DNA of 20,786 nucleotides from an uncultured Collinsella sp. (GTDB lineage Bacteria; Actinomycetota; Coriobacteriia; Coriobacteriales; Coriobacteriaceae): positions 1 through 20,786 of the forward strand of contig CABRFG010000041.1 of the NCBI GenBank assembly GCA_902470095.1. The letters run 5' to 3'. The position numbers and the translations under genes were made by a program. The notes under the pieces are model-generated. The model worked only from the letters and a program-made list of their open reading frames with translations, made no database searches and was not told where the DNA came from. This document shows positions 6,697 through 13,844 of the stretch, piece after piece; the stretch's first letter is position 1, and each line of letters opens with the position of its first letter.

Positions 6697-8304
6697 TTAC
6701 AGAAGACTCTCGAACTTCAGAAGACTCTCGAACTTCTCGCGAACCTGCGGGACGGTAAGGCCGATGATGACCTGGATTGACTGACCTTGGACCACCAAGC
6801 CATGCGTACCGATCGCCTTGAAGGAAGCCTCGGGTGCAACGACGCTCTTGTCCTTGACGTTAACGCGCAGACGGGTAGCGCAGTTAGTTACATCGACGAT
6901 GTTATCCGTGCCACCGAGCAGATCGAGGATTTTCTCGGCAAGCACCAAGCGCTCATCATCTTTACTCTGGGCGACCGATTTGCCAGCAGCACCGCCCTGC
7001 TTTTGCTTGTAGTCGGCCTTGGACTTGAGCTCGACCTCAACATCGTCATCCTCGCGACCGGGGGTCTTAAAGTCGAACTTGACGATCAGGAAACGGAAGA
7101 CCACGACCCAAAGGGCGGTAAAGCACAGACCGACAAGGATGGAGATGGCGTACTGCAGACCGTGTGCGGCCCAAAGGGGCAGCCAGTCCCACGAGAGCAT
7201 CGAGATGATGCCGCCGTCGAAGATGCCCACGACGCCAAGGAGGTTTTGAGCCATGCAGCCAAGCGCTCCGAGCACGCAGTGGACGACGAACAGGCCGGGC
7301 GCGATGAACAGGAAGGTGAAGTCAAGCGGCTCGGTAATACCGCAAAGCATAGCGGTAAGGGTGACGGGAATGAGCAGAGCCTTGACGCGCTGCTTGCGCT
7401 CGGGTTTGGCGGTCATATAAAACGCAATGGCGACGCCAAGCGAGCCGAAGACTTTAGTCCAACCAGGGCAGGTATAGGCAGCCCAGGGTGCGGCATCCTT
7501 AAGAGCAATGCTCGGATCGGCAGCCAGTTGGGGCAGGATGTTGGCCCAAGCAGCAAAGATGCCGCCGTTGACCGCCGCGTTGTCGTAATAGAACGGCGTA
7601 TAGATAAAGTGGTGCAGGCCTGTAGGGATCAGCACGCGCTCGAAGAAAGCAAAGACACCCACGCCAAACGTACCGGCGGAAAGGATGAATCCCTGGAAGG
7701 CAGAGATAGCAGCCTGAACATGCGGCCACACCAGGCAGGCGATAAGAGCGACCGGAACCATAACGAAGAAACCGATCATATAGATGAACACGGAGCCCGA
7801 GAACACGCCCAGCCACTCAGGAAGTTCGGTGTCGAAGTACTTGTTGTGAAGCATCGTGGCGATACCAGAAATGATAAGCGCGCCCATGATGCCCATATCA
7901 AGCGTTTTGATGCTTGCGATAGTGGCAAGACCAGTACCGCTGCCCGCCTCGACAGAGTAGTCGACCCCAAAGACAGGGCCCCACTGCCCCAAGATTGTGC
8001 TTACAAAGTAGTTGAAGGTAAGGTAGATGGCCAAAGCCTCCATGCAGCAGCGAGCGTTCTGCTTGTTCGCGAGCGAGATTGGCAACGCTACGCAAAACAG
8101 CAACGGCATCTGGTTAAAGAGCGTCCAACCACCCTGGAGCAGCACATTCCAGCAATCAAACCAAAGATGACCCGCAGTGGCCATCTCGCCAAAGATCGCC
8201 TCGGTGGTAAACAACGTACCCAGGCCGACGACGATTCCGGAAAATGCGAAAAGAATTGCAGGCGTGTACATTGCACCGCCGAAACGTTGTATCTTTTGCA
8301 TCAT
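6697..8304 (-). CDS. PTS alpha-glucoside-type EIICB permease
   Basis: This 535-aa permease imports and phosphorylates a sugar using phosphate from the PTS chain. It opens MMQKIQRFGGAMYTPAILFAFSGIVVG, very like GlvC/MalB/AglA transporters, and runs through about ten hydrophobic segments of the EIIC glucose superfamily, including GVFAFFERVLIPTGLHHFIYTPFYY and CGITEPLDFTFLF. The C-terminal EIIB domain carries the phospho-accepting Cys at about 475 in NIVDVTNCATRLRVNV. There is no EIIA domain, so a general IIA must be supplied in trans. The ATG at 8302-8304 is chosen by homology; AGAGGGGG lies 10 bases upstream, and GGGG/CCCC flanking it could fold over the ribosome site. A perfect 18-bp tandem duplication repeats KFESLL at the very C-terminus. 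GH4 lies downstream and the dehydrogenase/GntR operon is divergent. Confidence 0.92.
   Translation of the reverse strand: MMQKIQRFGGAMYTPAILFAFSGIVVGLGTLFTTEAIFGEMATAGHLWFDCWNVLLQGGWTLFNQMPLLFCVALPISLANKQNARCCMEALAIYLTFNYFVSTILGQWGPVFGVDYSVEAGSGTGLATIASIKTLDMGIMGALIISGIATMLHNKYFDTELPEWLGVFSGSVFIYMIGFFVMVPVALIACLVWPHVQAAISAFQGFILSAGTFGVGVFAFFERVLIPTGLHHFIYTPFYYDNAAVNGGIFAAWANILPQLAADPSIALKDAAPWAAYTCPGWTKVFGSLGVAIAFYMTAKPERKQRVKALLIPVTLTAMLCGITEPLDFTFLFIAPGLFVVHCVLGALGCMAQNLLGVVGIFDGGIISMLSWDWLPLWAAHGLQYAISILVGLCFTALWVVVFRFLIVKFDFKTPGREDDDVEVELKSKADYKQKQGGAAGKSVAQSKDDERLVLAEKILDLLGGTDNIVDVTNCATRLRVNVKDKSVVAPEASFKAIGTHGLVVQGQSIQVIIGLTVPQVREKFESLLKFESLL
6700..6735 (-). repeat. 18-bp tandem duplication at the EIICB 3' end
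   Basis: The 18-mer at 6700-6717 is repeated exactly at 6718-6735, in frame. It encodes KFESLL twice, as the last twelve residues before the stop. The identity of the copies points to a recent slippage event. Confidence 0.95.
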
Positions 8305-8441
8305 GACGGGGAATCCCCCTCTCTTCATTCGGAGCGGCTGCGGTTTTGGCTTCACTCGAGACCGCAGACGCGCCGTTTGCGTGTACCTCGTGCAATAGGA
8401 CGGGTGGGCCCGCTTCCCTGACTTCTTGCGCTTCTATTTTT

Positions 8442-8470
8442 ATCATATCACTTATCTAGACAAGTTAGCA
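8442..8470 (-). promoter_or_regulatory. Candidate PTS-GH4 promoter with operator dyad
   Basis: On the minus strand TATGAT (8442-8447) is a good -10. A weak -35, TGCTAA (8465-8470), lies 17 bases upstream. Almost the whole spacer is filled by the near-palindrome ACTTATCTAGACAAGT (8450-8465, one mismatched pair). This places a repressor between -10 and -35, the usual GntR arrangement. Start of transcription would leave a leader of about 130 bases before the EIICB ATG, with a 7-bp hairpin CTGCGGT/ACCGCAG at 8338-8367. Confidence 0.6.
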
Positions 8471-8580
8471 TAAATACTACGGTCGGTAAACGGTTGATTA
8501 TTGGCCGTAAACGGTATATGTCCAGTATTTCGCCTGTTAAATCTGACATAGCTGATGACTGCATTATAAATTTCTTTTCT

Positions 8581-8625
8581 ACTTGTCTAGATGTGCTTGT
8601 CTATATCTATAGACATACCTATACT
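8581..8625 (+). promoter_or_regulatory. Dehydrogenase-gntR promoter with two operator-like sites
   Basis: TTGTCT (8597-8602), 17 bases, then TATACT (8620-8625) form a good sigma-70-type promoter. The -35 lies in a perfect 18-bp inverted repeat, TGTCTATA-TC-TATAGACA (8598-8615). Just upstream, ACTTGTCTAGAT (8581-8592) repeats, in opposite orientation, the half-site of the dyad at 8450-8465. The shared TTGTCTA core suggests one regulator, probably the GntR protein encoded downstream. Confidence 0.62.
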
Positions 8626-8661
8626 TCATTACAACATTCACCGCCACGTTAAGGAGTCACC

Positions 8662-9687
8662 ATGAAAAGCGCGGTCTTCTATGGAAAGCACGACCTCAGA
8701 GTCGAGGAATCGGCAAAGCCGGCCGTGGGCAGGCGCGACGTTCTGATCAACGTCAAAGCTTGCGGCGTCTGCGGTACCGACGTTCATATCTATGAAGGCG
8801 ACAAGGGTGCAGCCGACGTTACCCCGCCCACGATCCTTGGTCATGAGTTTGCGGGCGTTGTCGAGGCCGTGGGCAGCGACGTCGCTGGCATTAAACCGGG
8901 CGATCGCGTGTGCATCGACCCAAACCATCCCTGCGGCTGCTGCGAACCCTGCCGCGACGGAATCAACCACTACTGCGAGCATATGACCGGTTACGGCACC
9001 ACCGTTAACGGCGGCTTTGCCGAGTACTGCTCCGTCGATATGCAGCAAGTCTACAAGTTGGGCGATCACACCAGCTTCGAGCAGGGCGCTATGACCGAGC
9101 CCGTCGCCTGCTGCCTGCACGGCATCGATATGTGCAACATCAAGCCCGGCAGCACAGTTGTCGTTATCGGCGGTGGCATGATCGGTCTGCTCATGATGCA
9201 GCTTGCTAAAAACGCCGGCGCCACCAAGGTTGTCTTGCTCGAGCCCGTCGAAGGCAAGCGCAAGGTTGCGCTCAAACTCGGCGCCGACCTGGCAATTGAT
9301 TCCATCCACGAGGACGTCCCGGCCCGCCTGAAGCAGGAGGGCGTCGGCAACGTCGATGTCGTTATCGAGTGTGTTGGCAAGCCCGTCACCATCGAGCAGG
9401 CCATCCAGATCGCCGGCCACAAGGCTACGGTCATGATGTTCGGCCTCACCAAGCCCGATGAGACAATCACCGTCAAGCCCTTCGAGGTCTTCCAGAAGGA
9501 GCTTGTGCTTACCTCGTCCTACATTAACCCTTATACGCAGCGTCGTGCGCTCGAGCTCATCGACTCTGGCAGGCTCGACGTATCCTCGATGGTCGCAAAG
9601 GTAGCCTCCCTCGACGAACTCGGCGCCATCCTGTCAGACCCGGCCCTGCGTGCCATGGGTAAATATATAATCGACCCCAGCAAGTAA
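8662..9687 (+). CDS. Zinc-dependent polyol-type dehydrogenase (MDR family)
   Basis: The 341-aa protein belongs to the zinc medium-chain dehydrogenases, close to the sorbitol/threonine dehydrogenase group. The catalytic zinc site is Cys37 in CGVCGTDVHIYEG with His61-Glu62 in ILGHEFAG. The structural zinc loop has the CX2CX2CX7C pattern in HPCGCCEPCRDGINHYC. The Rossmann motif is VVVIGGGMIGLLMMQLAKNAGA, and the acidic Glu in VVLLEPVEGKR suggests NAD(H) rather than NADP(H). The ATG has AAGGAG 5 bases upstream. It leads a two-gene operon with the GntR regulator 65 bases downstream and is divergent from the alpha-glucoside PTS/GH4 genes, with operators in between. I infer that it oxidises the aglycone released by GH4, possibly sorbitol to fructose. 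The substrate is not proven by sequence. Confidence 0.9.
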   Translation: MKSAVFYGKHDLRVEESAKPAVGRRDVLINVKACGVCGTDVHIYEGDKGAADVTPPTILGHEFAGVVEAVGSDVAGIKPGDRVCIDPNHPCGCCEPCRDGINHYCEHMTGYGTTVNGGFAEYCSVDMQQVYKLGDHTSFEQGAMTEPVACCLHGIDMCNIKPGSTVVVIGGGMIGLLMMQLAKNAGATKVVLLEPVEGKRKVALKLGADLAIDSIHEDVPARLKQEGVGNVDVVIECVGKPVTIEQAIQIAGHKATVMMFGLTKPDETITVKPFEVFQKELVLTSSYINPYTQRRALELIDSGRLDVSSMVAKVASLDELGAILSDPALRAMGKYIIDPSK

Positions 9688-9701
9688 ATCGATCGACACC
9701 C

Positions 9702-9731
9702 GCGCGAGCGGTCCTCATCCACCACTCGCGC
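9702..9731 (+). other. Hairpin between dehydrogenase and gntR gene
   Basis: GCGCGAG (9702-9708) pairs with CTCGCGC (9725-9731); past one mismatch the stem continues as GGT/ACC around an 8-base loop. There is no U-tract, and it sits in the 65-base gap inside the presumed operon. It may tune the relative expression of the regulator. Confidence 0.5.
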
Positions 9732-9752
9732 ACCCAGCTCTAGGAGACCGTC

Positions 9753-10508
9753 ATGGCGCGAGCCATCTTCCAAACTATTTATGACAACGTGAAGCAGTCG
9801 ATTGACGACGGCACATACGCCTATCAGAGCTATCTGCCTTCGGAGACTGAGCTCACGCAGCTGTTTGACTGTTCGCGCATGACGGTCCGTCGCGCCATCT
9901 CGATGCTTGCGGCAGATGGTTACGTGCTCCCCCAGCAAGGCAAAGGCATGCGCGTCATTCGCAACATCAGTGACGAGAAGAGTCGTGGTGGCGGCGGACT
10001 CGAGACCTTTAAGGAAATCGCGGTCAACCGAGGCTTTGAGCTCAAGACTGTCACCACCGTCTTTGAGCTCCTCATCTGTAGCAAGGCGCTCTCCAAGATT
10101 ACCGGGTTTCCCGAAGGCTGTGAGCTCACACGCGCCAAACGCATCCGTTATGCAGACGGACAAGCCGTGTGCTCCGACGACTCCTATTACCTAAGCTCAC
10201 AGGTACCGGGGCTGACACCCGAGATTGTCAACGACTCGATCTATCGTTACCTCGAAGAAGATCTTGGCATTAAGATTGCCACGGGCAAACGCGATGTAAC
10301 GATTGAGCACCCCACGCCCGAGGATACGCGCGTGCTCGATCTCGACGACTTTAACGCACTCGCCGTTATACGCGGGCAGACCTACAACGCCGACGGCATC
10401 CTTATGGAATACACCGAGACCAAACAGGTCCCCGGGTTCTTTTTGCTCCATGAAACCGTGACGCGCAACGGTACCGGTCGAACCGGCCACCAAAGCAGCA
10501 TGAACTAA
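9753..10508 (+). CDS. GntR-family regulator (HutC/UTRA type)
   Basis: The 251-aa protein has the winged helix of GntR regulators at residues about 3-72, with the hallmark LPSETELTQLFDCSRMTVRRAISMLAADG and wing residues QQGKGMRV. A UTRA-type ligand domain follows from about 90 to 240, containing LTRAKRIRYADGQAVCSDDSYY and ALAVIRGQTYNADGILMEYTET. HutC/TreR-type proteins usually sense a pathway sugar phosphate and act as repressors. The ATG has AGGAG 7 bases upstream. It is the second gene of the dehydrogenase operon and ends in a strong terminator. Its probable targets are the three TTGTCTA-type dyads at 8450-8615, which would make it control both its own operon and the PTS/GH4 operon. The ligand is unknown; a phosphorylated alpha-glucoside is likely. 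Confidence 0.92.
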   Translation: MARAIFQTIYDNVKQSIDDGTYAYQSYLPSETELTQLFDCSRMTVRRAISMLAADGYVLPQQGKGMRVIRNISDEKSRGGGGLETFKEIAVNRGFELKTVTTVFELLICSKALSKITGFPEGCELTRAKRIRYADGQAVCSDDSYYLSSQVPGLTPEIVNDSIYRYLEEDLGIKIATGKRDVTIEHPTPEDTRVLDLDDFNALAVIRGQTYNADGILMEYTETKQVPGFFLLHETVTRNGTGRTGHQSSMN

Positions 10509-10517
10509 CCATTTATT

Positions 10518-10590
10518 AGTTGCGGTGGAATAGTTCCTAGAATGGCCAGCTTAAGGGCAAAACAGGAACTATTCCACCGCAACTTTTTTT
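10518..10590 (+). terminator. Very long perfect-stem terminator after gntR gene
   Basis: The left arm (10518-10538) begins AGTTGCGGTGG. It is the exact complement of the right arm (10564-10584), giving 21 uninterrupted base pairs around a 25-base loop. The run TTTTTTT (10584-10590) follows. It starts 10 bases past the stop codon. The stem is much longer than an ordinary intrinsic terminator and may be a member of a dispersed palindromic repeat family. Confidence 0.88.
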
Positions 10591-10621
10591 GGCCGGCGGG
10601 GCAGTACCTGTCCCACCGGCC
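10591..10621 (-). other. GC-rich hairpin downstream of the Fe-S gene
   Basis: GGCCGGCGGG (10591-10600) pairs with CCCACCGGCC (10612-10621). The one mismatch becomes a G-U pair on the minus-strand RNA. It lies about 20 bases past the ferredoxin-like gene's stop, but on that strand it is followed by A residues. It may be a 3'-end stabiliser rather than an intrinsic terminator. Confidence 0.45.
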
Positions 10622-10640
10622 ATCATTTACGCTCTTTTAG

Positions 10641-11894
10641 CTAGTCCGCGAGCTTCTCCACCTGGTCGAGCATCTTGTCCAGCTTGGCCTTTGCCTCGGC
10701 CTTGACCTTCACAGCTTCTTCGTGAGCCTTCGCCTTCTGGGCGGCTTTTTCCTCGGCTTCGGGATCGACGACGACCAGATTGGACGCGTCGTGCTCAACA
10801 AGCTTGAGCGCATGCTCGGGACAAACCTTGACACAGGCGCCGCAGCCTAAACAATACGTGGACTCCAACGCAAAGCGGCCGCTTCCCACCAGATCACAGG
10901 CAAAGGTGGGACACACGTTGACGCACTCGCCGCACGACGTGCACTTTTCAAAATCGCACTCCGGCGTGCTCACCTGCATATTCTGGGCAAGCTCGGGATG
11001 GTTCTGCAGTGTCGAGAGCACCAGCTGCCGCCCATGGGTGAGCGAACGGCGACGCTTGGTCGTCGTGGTGCCGCACATGGTGTTGAGCGTGCGCTCCAGC
11101 TGGGTAATCTGATGGCGATGGGCCTTGAGCTTTTGCGTCACCGAGGCCAGCGCCGCCGTCGCCGGGTTGAGCTTGGTCACCGTCAGGCCCGTGGTGCGGG
11201 CAATCTTTTCCATGTACTCCTTGCGCTCGTACTCGCGGCGCTTATGGCACTTGAGGCTCTTGGGGTCGACCTCTAGGCCCATACCCGTGCCAGACCACTC
11301 TTCGGCCTTCGCAATCGCCTCGCCAAGAATGTCCTCACCGCCGGTGTTGCGGCATTTATCGCACACGCCCAACGGCAGGTACACACTCACGTTGGGATAG
11401 TCGGCCAGTACCGAGAACCAGGTCTCTGCCGTAATATCGCCCACGCAGGCAACGACGACCTCGTTTTCACGCGGCATGCGTTTGAGGGCACGCGTGCAGG
11501 TGACGTAGGCGGTCTCGTGGCTCGTAGCAGCAGAGACGATATCGTCATACAGGTTTTTAGGCGCCAGGCGCGGCGAGATGATCGCCTCGGTCGGGCAGGC
11601 AGCGGCGCACAGACCGCACTTGCGGCAGGAGTCGAGGATCTCGATGGCGTCTTCCTCGACCTCAATAGCGTTGACCGGGCACACGTCCATGCACGCGGTG
11701 CAGCCGCTCTTTTCGTTTTTGCAGGTCAGGCACGGAATGGTGTTGCCGCGCGGACGCTCCTTGTAGTCGGCAGGATTCCACTGCGGCGCCGACGGATCGA
11801 GTGCATCGGTCACGCCGCCAAGCGGATTTTTAAGAAAGTCGAAACCCTTGCTGATCTCGATAATGTCATCAAACAGATCGTGTTCCTGCGCCAT
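10641..11894 (-). CDS. Four-cluster ferredoxin-like iron-sulfur protein
   Basis: This 417-aa protein contains four [4Fe-4S]-type motifs in two pairs. The N-terminal pair is CLTCKNEKSGCTACMDVCP (Cys55-72) and CRKCGLCAAACP (Cys90-100); the C-terminal pair is CTSCGECVNVCP (Cys318-328) and CLGCGACVKVCP (Cys348-358). The middle region has more cysteines (YVTCTRAL, VVACVGD, GVCDKCRNTGG, LKCHKRR) that could hold another metal site. The last 40 residues are a charged Ala/Lys/Glu coiled coil. No transmembrane or signal segment is seen, so it is a cytoplasmic electron carrier or a redox subunit whose partner is not nearby. The ATG at 11892-11894 has GGGAGGGG about 7 bases upstream. It follows the broken gldA copy on the same strand after 151 bases. 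The specific pathway is not recognisable. Confidence 0.85.
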   Translation of the reverse strand: MAQEHDLFDDIIEISKGFDFLKNPLGGVTDALDPSAPQWNPADYKERPRGNTIPCLTCKNEKSGCTACMDVCPVNAIEVEEDAIEILDSCRKCGLCAAACPTEAIISPRLAPKNLYDDIVSAATSHETAYVTCTRALKRMPRENEVVVACVGDITAETWFSVLADYPNVSVYLPLGVCDKCRNTGGEDILGEAIAKAEEWSGTGMGLEVDPKSLKCHKRREYERKEYMEKIARTTGLTVTKLNPATAALASVTQKLKAHRHQITQLERTLNTMCGTTTTKRRRSLTHGRQLVLSTLQNHPELAQNMQVSTPECDFEKCTSCGECVNVCPTFACDLVGSGRFALESTYCLGCGACVKVCPEHALKLVEHDASNLVVVDPEAEEKAAQKAKAHEEAVKVKAEAKAKLDKMLDQVEKLAD

Positions 11895-12045
11895 GCGCGG
11901 CCCCTCCCTGAGCAGTGCAAACAAGCAAGAGATAATGATACGCTATCGGCCCACGCCTCGGGCAAATTACACGCGGAGCATCTTTGCGGCAAATAGCCCA
12001 TGGCCTATCCTCGCCTCGATTGCACAAGGTCAATCAAGTGCCAAG

Positions 12046-12552
12046 CTATGCCTCGCACATGAGCTGCACGAGTTTTTGTTTGGTCACCTTGGCCTGCTCG
12101 TTGGCCATATTGCGCTCGTTTCTAAAGACCGCATTTGCAACACCCTGCAAATCGGCATCGGAAATCTCGCTGCACGGACCGTCCATCGAAGCCGCCGTGG
12201 GGCATACGCACAACGGCTACTCGGCATAAAACGCAACGGCCTTGGCGATATCGAGCATCTTGCCGCCGCCAATACCCACTACCATGTCGCAATACTCGGC
12301 CTGGGCTTCCTTAGCCATATCGACAACGGCCTCTTCCGTACACGGACCGTCATAAATCTTAAAGAACGGCACGCTTAGATCTTCGTCCAGAAATCCATCG
12401 ACGATCTGCCTGCACAGCCGATCCTCGGTGCCCTGGTCAAACAAGACATAGGCAGCGCAGCCCAACCATGACAAATACTTGCCTTGACGCGACAGTTCGC
12501 CCGGCCCCTGAACATACCGGCCGGGACCGCCATAAACCATGGGAAGCGCCAT
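12046..12552 (-). pseudogene. Decayed glycerol dehydrogenase copy
   Basis: The reading frame from ATG 12550-12552 encodes the N-terminal half of a GldA paralogue (VYGGPGRYVQGPGELSRQG, then VGIGGGKMLDIAKAVAFYAE). It then hits TAG at 12217-12219. Reading through, the same frame continues PLCVCPTAASMDGPCS, which aligns without gaps to PVIICPTIASTDAPCS of the intact gldA next door; the stop replaces a serine codon. After PCS the frame jumps to ISDADLQGVANAVFRNERN and then MANEQAKVTKQ. This aligns gap-free to the C-terminal LTREQAMIVAEAACAPEDT and MCNMPFEVTPE of gldA, ending at TAG 12046-12048. About 190 residues, including all three metal ligands, are deleted. It carries two independent lesions and cannot make an active enzyme; a 111-aa fragment could still be translated, as AAGGGCGG precedes the ATG. 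Confidence 0.9.
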
Positions 12553-12582
12553 ACGAGAATCCGCCCTTCATCAAACAACGAT

Positions 12583-12613
12583 TGGTGCAAAGTAACCTGG
12601 CCCCTTTGCACCA
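12583..12613. repeat. 10-bp inverted repeat upstream of the gldA relic
   Basis: TGGTGCAAAG (12583-12592) and CTTTGCACCA (12604-12613) are perfect complements around an 11-base loop. The repeat lies between the gldA terminator and the start of the decayed copy. It may be a leader hairpin or former operator. Confidence 0.6.
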
Positions 12614-12617
12614 TAGC

Positions 12618-12653
12618 AAAAAGGGGCAAAGCCATCTGTTGGCTTTGCCCCTT
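12618..12653 (-). terminator. Intrinsic terminator of gldA
   Basis: On the minus strand a 14-bp perfect stem (12640-12653 with 12621-12634, arm AAGGGGCAAAGCCA) with a 5-base loop is followed by five U residues (12618-12622). It begins 12 bases past the gldA stop. It separates gldA from the decayed copy. Confidence 0.92.
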
Positions 12654-12665
12654 CCTTAGCTTGAT

Positions 12666-13766
12666 TTACTCATCCATGAGATAGTAGTGGCCCAGCGCGT
12701 CGGCACCCAGGATGGCGTTTGCGACCATCTCGGGCGTCACCTCAAAGGGCATGTTGCACATGGTGTCCTCGGGCGCGCAAGCGGCCTCGGCAACAATCAT
12801 GGCCTGCTCGCGCGTAAGCTCGGCAACGCCAAGTTCCTTCATCGTGACCGGCAGGCCAAGCTCAATGCAGAAGCTCAAGACTTCCTCGAGTTTCTCAGTC
12901 GGGGCATCCTCGAGTACCAGCTGGACGATAGTGCCAAAGGCGACCTTCTCGCCGTGATACATGCCGTGGCACTCGGGCAGCATCGTCAGGCCATTGTGGA
13001 TGGCATGAGCAGCAGCAAGGCCCGAGCTCTCAAAGCCAATGCCCGAAAGCAGCGTATTGGCCTCGATGATGTGCTCGACGGCAGGCGTGAGCGCACCCTT
13101 CTCCAGCGCAACCTTGGCCTTGACGCCATCGGCCATAAGCGTCTCGTAGCAGAGCTTGGCGAGCGCCAGACCAGCCATGCCGCCCTTGCCGCCAGCGCAG
13201 GTGCCGCCGTCGGCATCGTGCGTCGCCTGGGCCTCGAAGTAGGTTGCGAGCGCATCGCCCATACCGGAAACCGTCAGGCGCACCGGGCTCGCCGCGATAA
13301 CCGTCGTATCCATCAGGACGATATTGGGGTTTGCCTTAAGGAAGAGGTACTTATCGAACTGGCCGTCATCGGTGTAAAGCACCGAAAGTGCCGAGCACGG
13401 GGCATCGGTCGAGGCAATGGTGGGGCAAATGATAACCGGGGACTCCAGGTAATAGGCGACGGCCTTCGCGGTGTCGAGGATCTTGCCGCCACCGACGCCG
13501 ACGATGATGTCGCAACCGTTGTCGCGAGCGAGCGCAACCAGGCGATCGACCTCGCCCTTGGAGCACTCGCCGTTAAAGTCCTCAAACAGCAGCTCGGCCT
13601 TGGCCTCGGCAAAGCCGCCCTCGATCTTGGCACCGACGCGCTTCTTGCCCGAAGGCGTCACGATGACGAGGGCCTTAGCGCCGAGCGGCTCGACATAGGA
13701 GCCGAGCTTGGCGAGCTCGTCCGGACCCTGGATGTACTTGCTGGGGCTATTGAAAATTGCAGCCAT
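12666..13766 (-). CDS. gldA: Glycerol dehydrogenase
   Basis: GldA reversibly oxidises glycerol to dihydroxyacetone with NAD+. The 366-aa protein has the NAD-binding segment IIVGVGGGKILDTAKAVAYY (88-107) and CPTIASTDAPCS (114-125). The three zinc ligands of the family are Asp171 in GMGDALATYFEA, His254 in AAAHAIHNGL and His271 in MYHGEKVAFG. Length and motif order match the family. The ATG at 13764-13766 has only a weak ribosome site (GGGAT). The start lies 78 bases downstream of the iron-ADH stop, and a strong terminator fills most of that gap, so transcription probably depends on read-through from the upstream gene. It ends in a clear terminator. A second, broken copy follows, so this block has seen gene duplication and loss. 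Other small polyols could also be substrates. Confidence 0.94.
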   Translation of the reverse strand: MAAIFNSPSKYIQGPDELAKLGSYVEPLGAKALVIVTPSGKKRVGAKIEGGFAEAKAELLFEDFNGECSKGEVDRLVALARDNGCDIIVGVGGGKILDTAKAVAYYLESPVIICPTIASTDAPCSALSVLYTDDGQFDKYLFLKANPNIVLMDTTVIAASPVRLTVSGMGDALATYFEAQATHDADGGTCAGGKGGMAGLALAKLCYETLMADGVKAKVALEKGALTPAVEHIIEANTLLSGIGFESSGLAAAHAIHNGLTMLPECHGMYHGEKVAFGTIVQLVLEDAPTEKLEEVLSFCIELGLPVTMKELGVAELTREQAMIVAEAACAPEDTMCNMPFEVTPEMVANAILGADALGHYYLMDE

Positions 13767-13781
13767 AACTATCCCATTCTC

Positions 13782-13823
13782 TAAAAAAGAAAGGGGCTCC
13801 GTACGGATACGTGCGGAGCCCCT
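13782..13823 (-). terminator. Terminator between iron-ADH and gldA, likely leaky
   Basis: On the minus strand AGGGGCTCCG and CGGAGCCCCT (13814-13823 with 13792-13801) form a 10-bp perfect stem around 12 bases, followed by UUCUUUUUU. The U-run ends about 15 bases before the gldA ATG. No room is left for a separate promoter after it. Confidence 0.9.
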
Positions 13824-13844
13824 CGTTACGATAACAAGAGTCGA

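Noticed and set aside
6787..8421. 544-codon plus-strand open frame opposite the EIICB gene
   Set aside because: The minus-strand frame has clear PTS membrane segments and the EIIB Cys motif; the antisense product is charged, low-complexity and motif-free.
12217..12219. Amber codon in the gldA copy read as pyrrolysine or by suppression
   Set aside because: The frame also lacks about 190 residues including all metal ligands, so recoding would not restore an enzyme; the adjacent intact copy has serine there.
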